From the NCBI GenBank assembly GCA_016932615.1, contig JAFGCN010000028.1:1-18048 (forward strand): a stretch of 18,048 nt of DNA, written 5' to 3'. The notes under the pieces are model-generated. The model was not told the origin of the DNA, made no database searches, and saw only the letters and a program-made list of their open reading frames with translations. Numbering within the stretch: position 1 is the first letter of the stretch; every line of letters starts with the position of its first letter. The stretch is from Candidatus Aenigmatarchaeota archaeon (GTDB lineage Archaea; Aenigmatarchaeota; Aenigmatarchaeia; QMZS01). Made by a program: the position numbers and the translations under genes. Positions 6,417-13,738 of the stretch are shown here, in pieces.

Positions 6417-7700
6417 ATGATGGTAGGTGGTAAAATGATACCTGGAAAGTTATATGGCAGTTTTAGTGAAATTTCACCCCCCGAAAGAGCAGAGCTAGCA
6501 AAAGACATTTATGAGAGATACTCCCAACTCACTCCATCGGAACAGGACATTGCAAGAGACCTGCTATACTACACTCTAGATGAAATGTCACCCGAAATGA
6601 GGTCCGGAGCAACGAACCTTCTGCTTGCAAAACAAGTGAAACGGTTATGGGAAACACCCTTTTATAACAGGTCCATGAAAAAGAAGGGAATTACTGCCCC
6701 CTCACAGATCTCAGACACAAACCGCTATTTCAAAAACATGCCAATTTCTTTCAAAAATCAGATAGTAAACTCAAGGTATGGTTGGGCGGGTGTGTTGTCC
6801 CCGGAACATAGACTAGCCGCACGCGGCAAAAATACCCCTGGAAAAGACAAAATACAGGTAATGTACTCTACTTCAGGCACAACAGGGCCTCCTTTTGAAT
6901 GCTACTACTCCAAAAGAGACGCCTACTTTACTCCAGCAATTTTTGGAAAGGCCTTAAGCGACATAAAGGCAAGCGAATTCAGCCCTTCCTACAATGTATT
7001 CAATCCACGGAGTATTGGGTATTGGGTCGTTCAAAATGCCTTTCCCGAGGCAGGGGTAACTCCCTTCTCGCCACACCCCACAAAAGACCTTGCCTATGAG
7101 CTTAATTTTTTGAGAGACCATGAAGTAAAGTCCATTTTCGGATCTACTGACCTGAAAAAAGGAGGAATTCAAAGATACCTATACCCAGAAAAAAACGCAG
7201 ACAAAAAAGAGCCAAAGTTGCTAAGTGCTGAAGACATATTTGGAAAGGGTGGGGTTGAAAGAGTTTACTTTGCGGGAGCAAGCATGCCAAAGGAACTTCT
7301 AGATAGGTTAAGAGATCTGGGTGTGATTGATGTTTGCGAAGGCCAGGGAACTTCAGAACAAACGGGAATGGGCACGGGAACGTATGGCAGAAAATACCCC
7401 CATTATCAGCGCGGAATATGCCGGCTAAAGCCACAGTATCTGGTAGAAGTCGTAAACATAGATAGCCTCACCGAAGGGTCTCCCCCCTGGCATGTTGACG
7501 TGGGGGAGAGAGGAATCCTGCTCAAGACTCCCCTCAACAGAACCGGGACAAAGCTTGGCAGATACGCTTTTGATGAAGCTACCTACCTTGGAACCGACCC
7601 TAAGACAGGGGAAGTCCTGATATCAGACCTTTCAAGACTGCGTGATCCAAGTACGGGAACCTACCTGAGCGACCTCGGGCAGTGTGGTGGGGGCATATAG
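6417..7700 (+). CDS. LuxE-like acyl-activating (acyl-protein synthetase/PaaK-like) enzyme
   Basis: 427 residues from 6417. ATGs at 6420 and 6435 are alternatives; the last follows AGGTGG by four bases and may be the true start (MIPGKLYG). Seen: the adenylate-forming P-loop YSTSGTTGPP (150-159), the acid-rich motif EGQGTSEQTG (308-317, matching the YGxTE position), and DVGERGILLKTPL (361-373) leading to RYAFDEATY near the RYxxGD position. These mark the LuxE/phenylacetate-CoA-ligase branch, which activates a carboxylic acid as acyl-AMP and passes it to a thiol. Its stop is four bases before the start of a LuxC-like reductase, so the two are translationally coupled. Expected role: activate an acyl group that the partner reduces to an aldehyde. 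The substrate is unknown, and there is no luciferase here. Plain acyl-CoA ligase activity is the main alternative. Confidence 0.8.
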   Translation: MMVGGKMIPGKLYGSFSEISPPERAELAKDIYERYSQLTPSEQDIARDLLYYTLDEMSPEMRSGATNLLLAKQVKRLWETPFYNRSMKKKGITAPSQISDTNRYFKNMPISFKNQIVNSRYGWAGVLSPEHRLAARGKNTPGKDKIQVMYSTSGTTGPPFECYYSKRDAYFTPAIFGKALSDIKASEFSPSYNVFNPRSIGYWVVQNAFPEAGVTPFSPHPTKDLAYELNFLRDHEVKSIFGSTDLKKGGIQRYLYPEKNADKKEPKLLSAEDIFGKGGVERVYFAGASMPKELLDRLRDLGVIDVCEGQGTSEQTGMGTGTYGRKYPHYQRGICRLKPQYLVEVVNIDSLTEGSPPWHVDVGERGILLKTPLNRTGTKLGRYAFDEATYLGTDPKTGEVLISDLSRLRDPSTGTYLSDLGQCGGGI

Positions 7701-7704
7701 CAAT

Positions 7705-9114
7705 ATGGCAGGAACAAGTGCCTTACCTATAAGGCAATCTGGAGCACCCAGTTACAAAAATATAAGGCCCTTCAACGTAGATAATGTGATTGGAGGGGAA
7801 TCAAGACAGGCAAACAAGGGCGATGCGCTACCCCTTTATACTATTTTCAGAGAATTTGCAGGAACTGTTCCAAACTCTGAGGAATCTGACCTAATGGAGG
7901 CCTTTTCCTATGCCCGAGATTATGCCAAAAAAATCCCATATGCCCGGCGTGTAGACGACGGAATAGAAGCTGTAAGAAAGGCCTCAAAGGAGCTTTTATC
8001 AAAGCGGGAAGACAGAGAAAGAATTGCGGCCCTTACAGGAAGCCAAACCCTTAAGTCTATTGAGGGCACACTGGACCTTTTCAAAGGCTGGGCTGATGGA
8101 ATTGGCAACTTATATAGCCAGATTATAGATGATGAAGGAAAACTCCTCTACAAATCAGGAATAAATGCGGGAATTCTTCCCGGAAACGTAAGCATATCCG
8201 GGACATGGACCCAATCGCTGTCTGCATTGGTTGGACCAATGGTAACGCGACCTGATCGTCGTGGATCTTTTGTAGCTTCAAGCTATGCGCAGTTGCTTGC
8301 AGATAATGGCTACCCTGGTGTTCAGGCAGTCAACTGGTCCTCAGAATTACACCCAAACCTTATACAAACACTCATTTCAGAAGGTCTCAGGGAAGGAAAA
8401 GTCCATTTTTTCGGAAGCAACGATACAATCAATGAAATTCTTCCTACTGAACTCAAAGACCACCCAAACCTCATCGCTTATGGAAGCGGACATGGCATGG
8501 CAATAGTTGATGAAACTGCAGATCTGGAACAAGCAGCAAAATTCTGCGTTCAGGGAAGAATATTCAATACCGGAAACATGTGTACCTGCACCAATAATGT
8601 TATTGCAGTAGGAGATACTACCTATGATAAGCTTTTGAATTACTTTGAAGGATGTAAGGAGACCCTTATGCCGGGAGATCCAAGAAAGCCCGACTCAGAC
8701 CTAGGCTGGATTGGAAGCCATGACCTGCAAACTATAGTCAAGCCCTTACTTTTGGAGCATACTGTGGCGCCTGATGAGGTGATAGTCAATTATGACTATA
8801 TGAAATTCACCCCGATAGAGACAAATCCTCACTCGAAGTTTGCAAGAAAAGAATGGCCTTATCCGATTCTTGGGATTATGGGTGCAGATAACATGGACAA
8901 AGCAATCGATATGGTTGGGGCTTGCCTGGAGCCAGGATGCAAATCCATCTGCGTAGGACTGCACATGGACCCGGATAAGCCAGACTTGCTCACTAAATAC
9001 ATAACTGCCCTGAAGCCCTATGCGCACAAGGTTGCGACTAATAACTCAACTACCAACATGGACCTCAATTGCCACCAAGGCCTAACTATCAGAAATATGA
9101 TGAGACCCATCTGA
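7705..9114 (+). CDS. LuxC-like acyl reductase of the aldehyde dehydrogenase superfamily
   Basis: 469 residues from ATG 7705. A GTG-started form from 7684 would overlap the upstream gene; GGTGGGGG at 7686-7693 looks like a ribosome-binding site and favours 7705. Seen: an ALDH-type Rossmann and catalytic layout with FFGSND (235-240, FxGS position), FNTGNMCTC (287-295) giving nucleophile Cys293, and KEWPYPILGIMG (382-393). Thirty-four residues before the cysteine, where hydrolytic ALDHs carry the general-base Glu, stands Tyr259 in AYGSGHG. Loss of this Glu is known in acylating enzymes (LuxC, CoA-acylating ALDHs), which release or reduce thioesters instead of hydrolysing them. Together with the LuxE-like partner this suggests acyl-AMP to acyl-enzyme to aldehyde, using NAD(P)H. 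The CoA-dependent acylating ALDH family is the main alternative. Cytoplasmic; no membrane segment. Confidence 0.78.
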   Translation: MAGTSALPIRQSGAPSYKNIRPFNVDNVIGGESRQANKGDALPLYTIFREFAGTVPNSEESDLMEAFSYARDYAKKIPYARRVDDGIEAVRKASKELLSKREDRERIAALTGSQTLKSIEGTLDLFKGWADGIGNLYSQIIDDEGKLLYKSGINAGILPGNVSISGTWTQSLSALVGPMVTRPDRRGSFVASSYAQLLADNGYPGVQAVNWSSELHPNLIQTLISEGLREGKVHFFGSNDTINEILPTELKDHPNLIAYGSGHGMAIVDETADLEQAAKFCVQGRIFNTGNMCTCTNNVIAVGDTTYDKLLNYFEGCKETLMPGDPRKPDSDLGWIGSHDLQTIVKPLLLEHTVAPDEVIVNYDYMKFTPIETNPHSKFARKEWPYPILGIMGADNMDKAIDMVGACLEPGCKSICVGLHMDPDKPDLLTKYITALKPYAHKVATNNSTTNMDLNCHQGLTIRNMMRPI

Positions 9115-9179
9115 CTACAGAGTATTAGACTTATAAAGAACTGGCTCTCACAGGATTCATTAATTGACGGCTCTAATAT

Positions 9180-9866
9180 TCACTCTTTCTTAGGCACCAA
9201 AAACACCAAATCTCTTTCGAAAATCTTGTCTTCGCCATCAAGGTCAATCTTGACCTTTGGCTTCAAAAGGTCTTTTTTGACAAGTATTTCCTTTACTTTC
9301 CCTGTCTTTCCCCGGTTTACGCCTTTTAAAATTATAACTTCAGAACCCTCCTTGTAAGGGTAAACTTTCTCGATTTTTCCGGTTTTAAGCCCAATCTTGA
9401 CTGTGTCGCCGGTTCGGTACTTCTTTCCCTCCTCAACTGAAAGGAGGACATTTCGCCCATCGTGAAGGTTTAACTGCAAGCCATTTTTTACAACCGTCTT
9501 GTCCATAACCTTGCAATACTTGGAGCCCGCCTTTTTCTCGTCAATCTTCCTGAACTCAAAGCCCTTGGCAGAAGGAACGACCATATAGTGCTCCTTTTTG
9601 TCCTTTATGGAAAGTACATCCATCATTCCAAGTGGAAACCTGTCATCAATTACCTCTTTTCCGTCAACAAGGAAGTTTTTCGCCTTTATGGCCTTTTTTG
9701 CCTCGGTTGCAGTCTTGTAAAGCCCGAAAATATCCCTTGCGACAACTACCAGAGGGAGGCAGTTCGCCTTTTGGTGAGGCCCTGGGCTTGGAATAGGGGC
9801 AAATCTCTTCTTTTTCCTTGGAAGCGGCCAAATGCCAGGCATTTCACTCCTTTTCAAGTGTACCAT
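9180..9866 (-). CDS. rps4e: 30S ribosomal protein S4e
   Basis: 228 residues from ATG 9866 (MVHLKRSEMPGIWPLPRKKK), which matches the usual S4e opening; a 15-residue hydrophobic extension from 9911 is rejected. Seen: the family N-terminus with PSPGPH (26-31), an S4-type RNA-binding region (about 37-90, VVVARDIFGLYKTATEAKKAI then FLVDGKEVIDDRFPLGMMDVLSI), the central S4e domain, and a KOW motif (about 173-199, GSEVIILKGVNRGKTGKVKEI). It binds 16S rRNA in the small subunit of archaeal ribosomes. In most archaea the gene lies in the spc operon next to L24e/L24 and L5; here it stands alone, with its own TATA-like box 21 bases upstream, convergent with the LuxC-like gene. The N-terminus is a few residues shorter than usual. 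Confidence 0.95.
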   Translation of the reverse strand: MVHLKRSEMPGIWPLPRKKKRFAPIPSPGPHQKANCLPLVVVARDIFGLYKTATEAKKAIKAKNFLVDGKEVIDDRFPLGMMDVLSIKDKKEHYMVVPSAKGFEFRKIDEKKAGSKYCKVMDKTVVKNGLQLNLHDGRNVLLSVEEGKKYRTGDTVKIGLKTGKIEKVYPYKEGSEVIILKGVNRGKTGKVKEILVKKDLLKPKVKIDLDGEDKIFERDLVFLVPKKE

Positions 9867-9880
9867 AAGATAGGGAAGAT

Positions 9881-9893
9881 AAAAATTAATTAA
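9881..9893 (-). promoter_or_regulatory. TATA-like box for rps4e
   Basis: AT-only run (minus strand TTTAATTAATTTT) centred about 21 bases upstream of the ATG at 9866, consistent with a leaderless message and separate transcription from the upstream orphan gene that ends at 9899. Confidence 0.5.
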
Positions 9894-9898
9894 AGTAC

Positions 9899-11005
9899 CT
9901 AGAACAGGCACATATCCCCATAGGTGTCCCTGACCAGGCCTTCATCCACTTTTTGGGAAAATAGGCGCTCCAACTCCTCATGAGACTTAATCTGGCTTAC
10001 GGCATCCATTACCCTCAAAGAATGCTGTTTTATGCCCGCCCGTCGGGATTCTCCTACCTTAAGACCTCGAAGCTCCGAATCCAAGATCTTCCGAACGCTT
10101 TTGTCCTTTTCTTCCAAGCCATTAAGACAGTCCATTGTCCTGCCAAATTCCTGCAGCCCTATAAAATTACGCCACCTCCTATAATCCTCAAGGTCTCCTG
10201 ATCGAAAAAGGCGGTAATCCGGGTCTATATCAAAAATGGGTTTCCCCCGGGGAACTGTGCAAAGCTCAAAATAACCCCTATCTTGGTCAACAACCCCCAC
10301 ACCCCACTCTGCGCCAAGCAAGGAAGCCAGGTCTTCATCATCAAATCCAATCGACCCAATGCTCGGGTAATAATTTCGAATCCATAGAATCTCCCCATCT
10401 CCCGATACAGAAAAAGGAATCATCTTGGGTATGATTCGGGGAATTTTTTTCTTATTCTTTATGTCCTCAAGAGACCTCACCGAGCCGTCAATTAAGCCCT
10501 CTGTAGCAGTGACATAATTTGCCTCAGACACGGGGGTGAGATTTCCCGGTTTTTTAACCCCAACTCCAGGGGACATTCTTTTTGCCTCAAAATCCGTATA
10601 CTTCACCCTAGATTGCCTTAAAACCAGTGGAGACAATTCTTTTCCATTTTCGTCCTCCACTACCAACAAAGCCATACTTGGAGTCTTCTGGGCAAGATAG
10701 GGATTATAGTAACTATCTCTCCGGGGCACGACATAACCGCTCCGTTTTCTTCCCCCCTCAAGAGTCAGCTCTGAAGCTATTTGAGGAGGTTTCCACTTGC
10801 CAAATAAGTCAGACCTCTCCCTATCATGATTTATCAAATCATCCATATCAGACCTAGAGCCATACTTTTGAGCATTCCTGCTTAGCCTCACATTGTAAGC
10901 TACTAACTCGCCAAGCCCCGAGTAAAGCTCTGTAAAAATTGCCGAGGGGTCTATCTCCCTGCCGCTTTCCGTAAACCGGAGATTTTGTATATCTTGAGCT
11001 ATCAT
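9899..11005 (-). CDS. Protein of unknown function, about 368 residues
   Basis: I do not recognise a family. From ATG 11005 (MIAQDIQNLRFTESG) the protein has 368 residues; in-frame ATGs at 11032 and 11053 give 377 and 384. A TATA-like run at 11038-11045 predicts a start near 11017, favouring 11005. It is soluble and highly charged, with no signal peptide, membrane helix or cysteine cluster. Visible features are an N-terminal helical part rich in R/D (about 50-75), a beta-rich middle (SMALLVVEDENGKELSPLVLR; IPKMIPFSVSGDGEILWIRNYY), an acidic patch GFDDEDLASLLGAEWG, and a helical C-terminus (SHEELERLFSQKVDEG). It lies between rps4e (32-base gap) and DUF1512 on the same strand. No motif supports a reaction. 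Confidence 0.7.
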   Translation of the reverse strand: MIAQDIQNLRFTESGREIDPSAIFTELYSGLGELVAYNVRLSRNAQKYGSRSDMDDLINHDRERSDLFGKWKPPQIASELTLEGGRKRSGYVVPRRDSYYNPYLAQKTPSMALLVVEDENGKELSPLVLRQSRVKYTDFEAKRMSPGVGVKKPGNLTPVSEANYVTATEGLIDGSVRSLEDIKNKKKIPRIIPKMIPFSVSGDGEILWIRNYYPSIGSIGFDDEDLASLLGAEWGVGVVDQDRGYFELCTVPRGKPIFDIDPDYRLFRSGDLEDYRRWRNFIGLQEFGRTMDCLNGLEEKDKSVRKILDSELRGLKVGESRRAGIKQHSLRVMDAVSQIKSHEELERLFSQKVDEGLVRDTYGDMCLF

Positions 11006-11083
11006 AAGTATATTTAAATATTTATTACCCATATAGGATAAATACTGATTCATAAGTTTCCGGCAGATTTTCGCTCAGAAAAA

Positions 11084-12298
11084 CTATTCCTCCTTGGTTT
11101 TTTCCTCCTTTTTCTCCTTCCTGCCGAAAACCCTTTCCCGAAGCCCCTTTTTCTCTGCCTTTTTCTTCTGCTCCTCTCTCCTGTTAAAGGCGTCTATGAC
11201 CCGGATTGCTTCCTCGGCGGCCTTTCTGCTATTCCCAACGCCTATTGTAACGCCAATTCCTGCAATTATTGCTCTCTTTTTGACTTCCTTAAGCTCCTGC
11301 TTTACTGCCAAGTCAACCTTTGGAAGGGCAAGCTTAACTTCCTTAGGCATGGGCATAAGAGCTTCCTCCGGCTTCATCTTGACAATTACCGCGTCAACGG
11401 GTATGCCTTTCTCTATCAGGTATGATTCGGCAAAGAACCTTTCAGCGCCACGTGGGCCCATGGCAAACCCTACTCCCCTTGCAACGGCTCCGGTTGTCTC
11501 TCCCTCCAGCTTTCCTGATGCGTCAACTGTTATCACCTTTTCAATCTTGTTTTTGGCGACAATTTTCCTTATCGCCTCATCGATGTTGCCAAGGTTTGCG
11601 GCCGGACCCTCTGCTTTGAGTATGAAGACTTCTTTTCCATTGATCGTCCTGGTCGCCACGACGGTCCCTTCCGCGATTTTGGTTGTCTTGTTGTCGCCTA
11701 TGAGGGTTGCGGCATAAAGAGGCCCTATGCAGTCCCCTACAGGGATACCATTGGTAAACGCAGGAATCGACTTATAAAGTGCCTTAACCTGCCGGTCGAT
11801 AAATGGAAGCTGGATCTGAAGAAGCATCCCATACTGGAAGTTCTTTGTCTCCCTGATAATCTCAATGAAGTGCTTTATGATTTTGGAAATCTGGTGAATG
11901 CCGATTGTGTGCATCATGCTTGCAGACAGGTTTTTTCTCTCCTCTTCGCTCACTCCGCTCGTAATTTCCTCGATATAAATGTCAAGCTTCTTGTCGTGTC
12001 GGTTTGTCATCTGGCGAATTTTGTTTGCAAGCCCTGTCGGCTCGATTGCCTCCGGCTCGACCACGAAATATTCAAGCATCCCTTTTATGGAATCGTCCAT
12101 TTCCTTTCTCGTAAGCTTTGTCCGAAGCCCTATTTTTTTTACAATCATCCTCTGTGACTTTACAACCATCTCATCATACGCCTTTGCCTTAGATTCGAGA
12201 AGAGTTATTATCTGATAGGTCATGAGCCGCGGGAAAAAGAAGATAAGGAATACCAGAAGTATAATGTTAATTAACTCCCAAGGCGTGGAACCGAACAT
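11084..12298 (-). CDS. DUF1512-type archaeal membrane protein
   Basis: 404 residues from ATG 12298 (MFGSTPWELINIILL). An extension from 12385 is rejected because a TATA-like box lies inside it, about 20 bases before 12298. Residues 8-24 form one membrane helix (LINIILLVFLIFFFPRL); the rest should face the cytoplasm. Features that match my memory of this archaea-specific family are GIPVGDCIGPLYAATLIGD (184-202), the beta-rich part VFILKAEGPAANLGN, VARGVGFAMGPRGAERFFAE (272-291) and VGNSRKAAEEAIRVID. The last 35 residues are a Lys/Glu-rich tail. No function is established for the family; the GDCIGP and GPRGAERF patches look like a conserved pocket. It is divergent from the radical SAM gene and may be co-transcribed with the orphan gene downstream (78-base gap). 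Confidence 0.8.
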   Translation of the reverse strand: MFGSTPWELINIILLVFLIFFFPRLMTYQIITLLESKAKAYDEMVVKSQRMIVKKIGLRTKLTRKEMDDSIKGMLEYFVVEPEAIEPTGLANKIRQMTNRHDKKLDIYIEEITSGVSEEERKNLSASMMHTIGIHQISKIIKHFIEIIRETKNFQYGMLLQIQLPFIDRQVKALYKSIPAFTNGIPVGDCIGPLYAATLIGDNKTTKIAEGTVVATRTINGKEVFILKAEGPAANLGNIDEAIRKIVAKNKIEKVITVDASGKLEGETTGAVARGVGFAMGPRGAERFFAESYLIEKGIPVDAVIVKMKPEEALMPMPKEVKLALPKVDLAVKQELKEVKKRAIIAGIGVTIGVGNSRKAAEEAIRVIDAFNRREEQKKKAEKKGLRERVFGRKEKKEEKTKEE

Positions 12299-12312
12299 TA
12301 CTATAGTTGTAT

Positions 12313-12323
12313 TAAAATAAATA
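12313..12323 (-). promoter_or_regulatory. TATA-like box for the DUF1512 gene
   Basis: Minus-strand TATTTATTTTA, centred about 20 bases upstream of the ATG at 12298; it supports that start over the longer reading frame from 12385. Confidence 0.5.
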
Positions 12324-12407
12324 GCTGCTCTGCAGGTTTTGACCAAAATAAGCGCCTTGCACTCTAAAGTACATGCTGGATGCAAGCAGGAGAGAACTTA
12401 AAAACTT

Positions 12408-12420
12408 AATTATTATAATA
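12408..12420 (+). promoter_or_regulatory. TATA-like box for the radical SAM gene
   Basis: AATTATTATAATA centred about 38 bases upstream of the ATG at 12452. The predicted start near 12440 gives a leader of about 12 bases and excludes an upstream 9-codon frame that begins at 12432. Confidence 0.45.
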
Positions 12421-12451
12421 GAACTCCATATATGGCAACTGGCCCTGAAAT

Positions 12452-13450
12452 ATGGCAATAATTAAAAAAAATATCGTGTTCTTCTGTGTAACAGACTACT
12501 GTAATGCAAAGTGTAAATCCTGCTCATTCTGGAAGACAAAAAAGCCCACATTCCCAAAAAAGGAGGAGCTTCCAATGATAGTCAATGCGTTGCATTCCAA
12601 GCTCGACTGCAAGTTTTTGCAGATAACCGGGGGCGAAACACTCACCTACCCCTACATATCTGAGCTTGTGCGTCTGGCACGAAAAAAAGGAATGATTACG
12701 CAGCTAATGACCAACGGCAGCTTGGTAAGCGAAGACACAATCAAAAAGCTTTGTGACGCAGGCCTTGACATTCTTGCAATTTCCATAGACCACCACGACG
12801 ACAAAGTAATGGAAAAATACCGGGGGATACCAGGCCTTCCCGCCAAAATCCGAAAAGACATAAAAAAGCTAAAAAAGACAAATTTGCTGGTGCCGGCAGG
12901 AATCTGCCTAAGCAAGTACAATATTGGCGCTCTGGAAAAGACGGCAGAGCATGCCCTTTTGCTCGGATTTGACGAGGTATATTTCTGCTGGCCAATCCAA
13001 TCTACTGAATCTACCTACAAGCTAGGCAATGATGAATATGACTCTGCCAATCTCAGCAACGAGCAGATAATAACCGCGATCAATACCATAATCAAGCTCA
13101 AAAAAAGATTCGGTTATAAGATCAGCCACACCTACGAACACCTGGAAGATATCCTGAGATACTACAAAAGCGAAAAACAAAAATTCCCCTGCAAAGCGGG
13201 GGAAAATTTATTCTATCTTGACAATCATCTGGACGTGTACCGATGCATGACCCTTCCGGATAAGCTCGGCAACATCCTCGGCGACGTAGAGGTAATCAAG
13301 AATGCCCATTGCGAAAAGTGCCCTCTGCAATGCTTCAGGGAGCCCTCGATTTGCTATAGCGGGCTCAAGTCGGTGCTAACCGTAGCAAAACTTGCCTTCA
13401 ACAGGAATTACTGGAAACTGATTCAGAAGAAATGCCTTCGCCCCAGATAG
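12452..13450 (+). CDS. Radical SAM protein with SPASM/twitch-like C-terminal cysteines
   Basis: 332 residues. The radical SAM cluster motif is C17-x3-C21-x2-C24 (CNAKCKSC), which holds the 4Fe-4S cluster that cleaves S-adenosylmethionine, followed by the SAM-binding ITGGET (58-63) and beta-strand motifs LMTNGS and LAISID. The C-terminal part holds six cysteines (C247, C265, C287, C290, C294, C301) in a pattern like SPASM or twitch domains, which bind an auxiliary Fe-S cluster in enzymes that modify peptides, sugars or cofactors (MoaA/PqqE group). It is a single gene with its own promoter, convergent with the glycosyltransferase to the right. No substrate peptide gene is evident nearby. The radical SAM call is firm, the auxiliary cluster likely, and the substrate unknown; modification of a glycan or lipid head group is possible from context only. 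Confidence 0.88.
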   Translation: MAIIKKNIVFFCVTDYCNAKCKSCSFWKTKKPTFPKKEELPMIVNALHSKLDCKFLQITGGETLTYPYISELVRLARKKGMITQLMTNGSLVSEDTIKKLCDAGLDILAISIDHHDDKVMEKYRGIPGLPAKIRKDIKKLKKTNLLVPAGICLSKYNIGALEKTAEHALLLGFDEVYFCWPIQSTESTYKLGNDEYDSANLSNEQIITAINTIIKLKKRFGYKISHTYEHLEDILRYYKSEKQKFPCKAGENLFYLDNHLDVYRCMTLPDKLGNILGDVEVIKNAHCEKCPLQCFREPSICYSGLKSVLTVAKLAFNRNYWKLIQKKCLRPR

Positions 13451-13672
13451 TCTAACTGCCAAGTTAAGTCGGGAACGTGTCTGAGTGGTGCTTGCCTTCA
13501 TAAGGCCTGGATAAAGTGCAAAATAAGATGCTAAACTACAGACGCTTAAATATAAAACTAAGTAGCTCTATGCTGGATAAAGTCAGGATGCCCAAATTAC
13601 TTCTTCAGATTAAGAGGCCTGGAAAAAATTCCTTCTGTTGCTTCTTCCCATAAGACCAGCAATTCTATTTTA

Positions 13673-13687
13673 TCCAGATTATCTGGA
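13673..13687. repeat. Perfect palindrome TCCAGAT-T-ATCTGGA
   Basis: Seven-base arms around one base. It includes one of the TATCCAG motif copies. It may form a small hairpin between the convergent genes or be a protein site; no T-tract follows directly on either strand. Confidence 0.35.
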
Positions 13688-13709
13688 GTTTGACCAATCT
13701 CTTAATGCC

Positions 13710-13720
13710 TGAATAAAATT
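13710..13720 (-). terminator. T-rich stretch after the first GT4 gene
   Basis: Minus-strand AATTTTATTCA lies 19-29 bases past the stop at 13739. A near-identical AATTTTATTTC follows the FkbM gene at the same kind of position (15140-15150), which supports termination. Confidence 0.35.
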
Positions 13721-13738
13721 GCCCCGGATCGCCGATAA

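Larger units (their letters stand above)
13451..13738. repeat. Non-coding spacer with dispersed TATCCAG-type motifs
   Basis: This 288-base spacer lies between two convergent genes. It holds repeated copies of a degenerate element close to TTTTATCCAGGC: minus-strand copies at 13504-13519, 13571-13587, 13616-13632 and 13706-13722, and a plus-strand copy at 13662-13679. Three of them contain the exact 7-mer TATCCAG or its complement. A TATA-like run (13546-13557) is present on the plus strand but is followed only by a 27-codon frame. No tRNA, CRISPR spacing or transposon ends are seen. Confidence 0.4.

Noticed and set aside
6417-9114. A bioluminescence (lux) operon
   Set aside because: Only LuxE- and LuxC-like enzymes are present. 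There is no LuxA/B luciferase, LuxD or flavin reductase, and the families occur widely in non-luminous organisms.
11094-11717. 207-codon plus-strand frame antisense to DUF1512
   Set aside because: It is rich in Ser, Phe and Pro as expected for the complement of a Lys/Glu-rich gene, and has no family match or promoter.
12432-12461. Nine-codon upstream frame (MATGPEIWQ) overlapping the radical SAM start
   Set aside because: The TATA-like box at 12408-12420 predicts transcription starting near 12440, after this ATG, so it is probably not in the message.
13480-13525. tRNA-Met-like fragment: GAGTGGT followed by a TTCATAA loop with flanking GCC/GGC
   Set aside because: Only three base pairs support the anticodon stem, and no T-arm (GGTTCAAATCC type) or acceptor stem can be found on either side, so it is not a tRNA gene.
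13570-13653. Plus-strand 27-codon frame (MLDKVRMPKLLLQ) downstream of a TATA-like run
   Set aside because: The box is too close to the ATG (about 17-20 bases), the peptide has no recognisable feature, and the frame lies across repeated motif copies.
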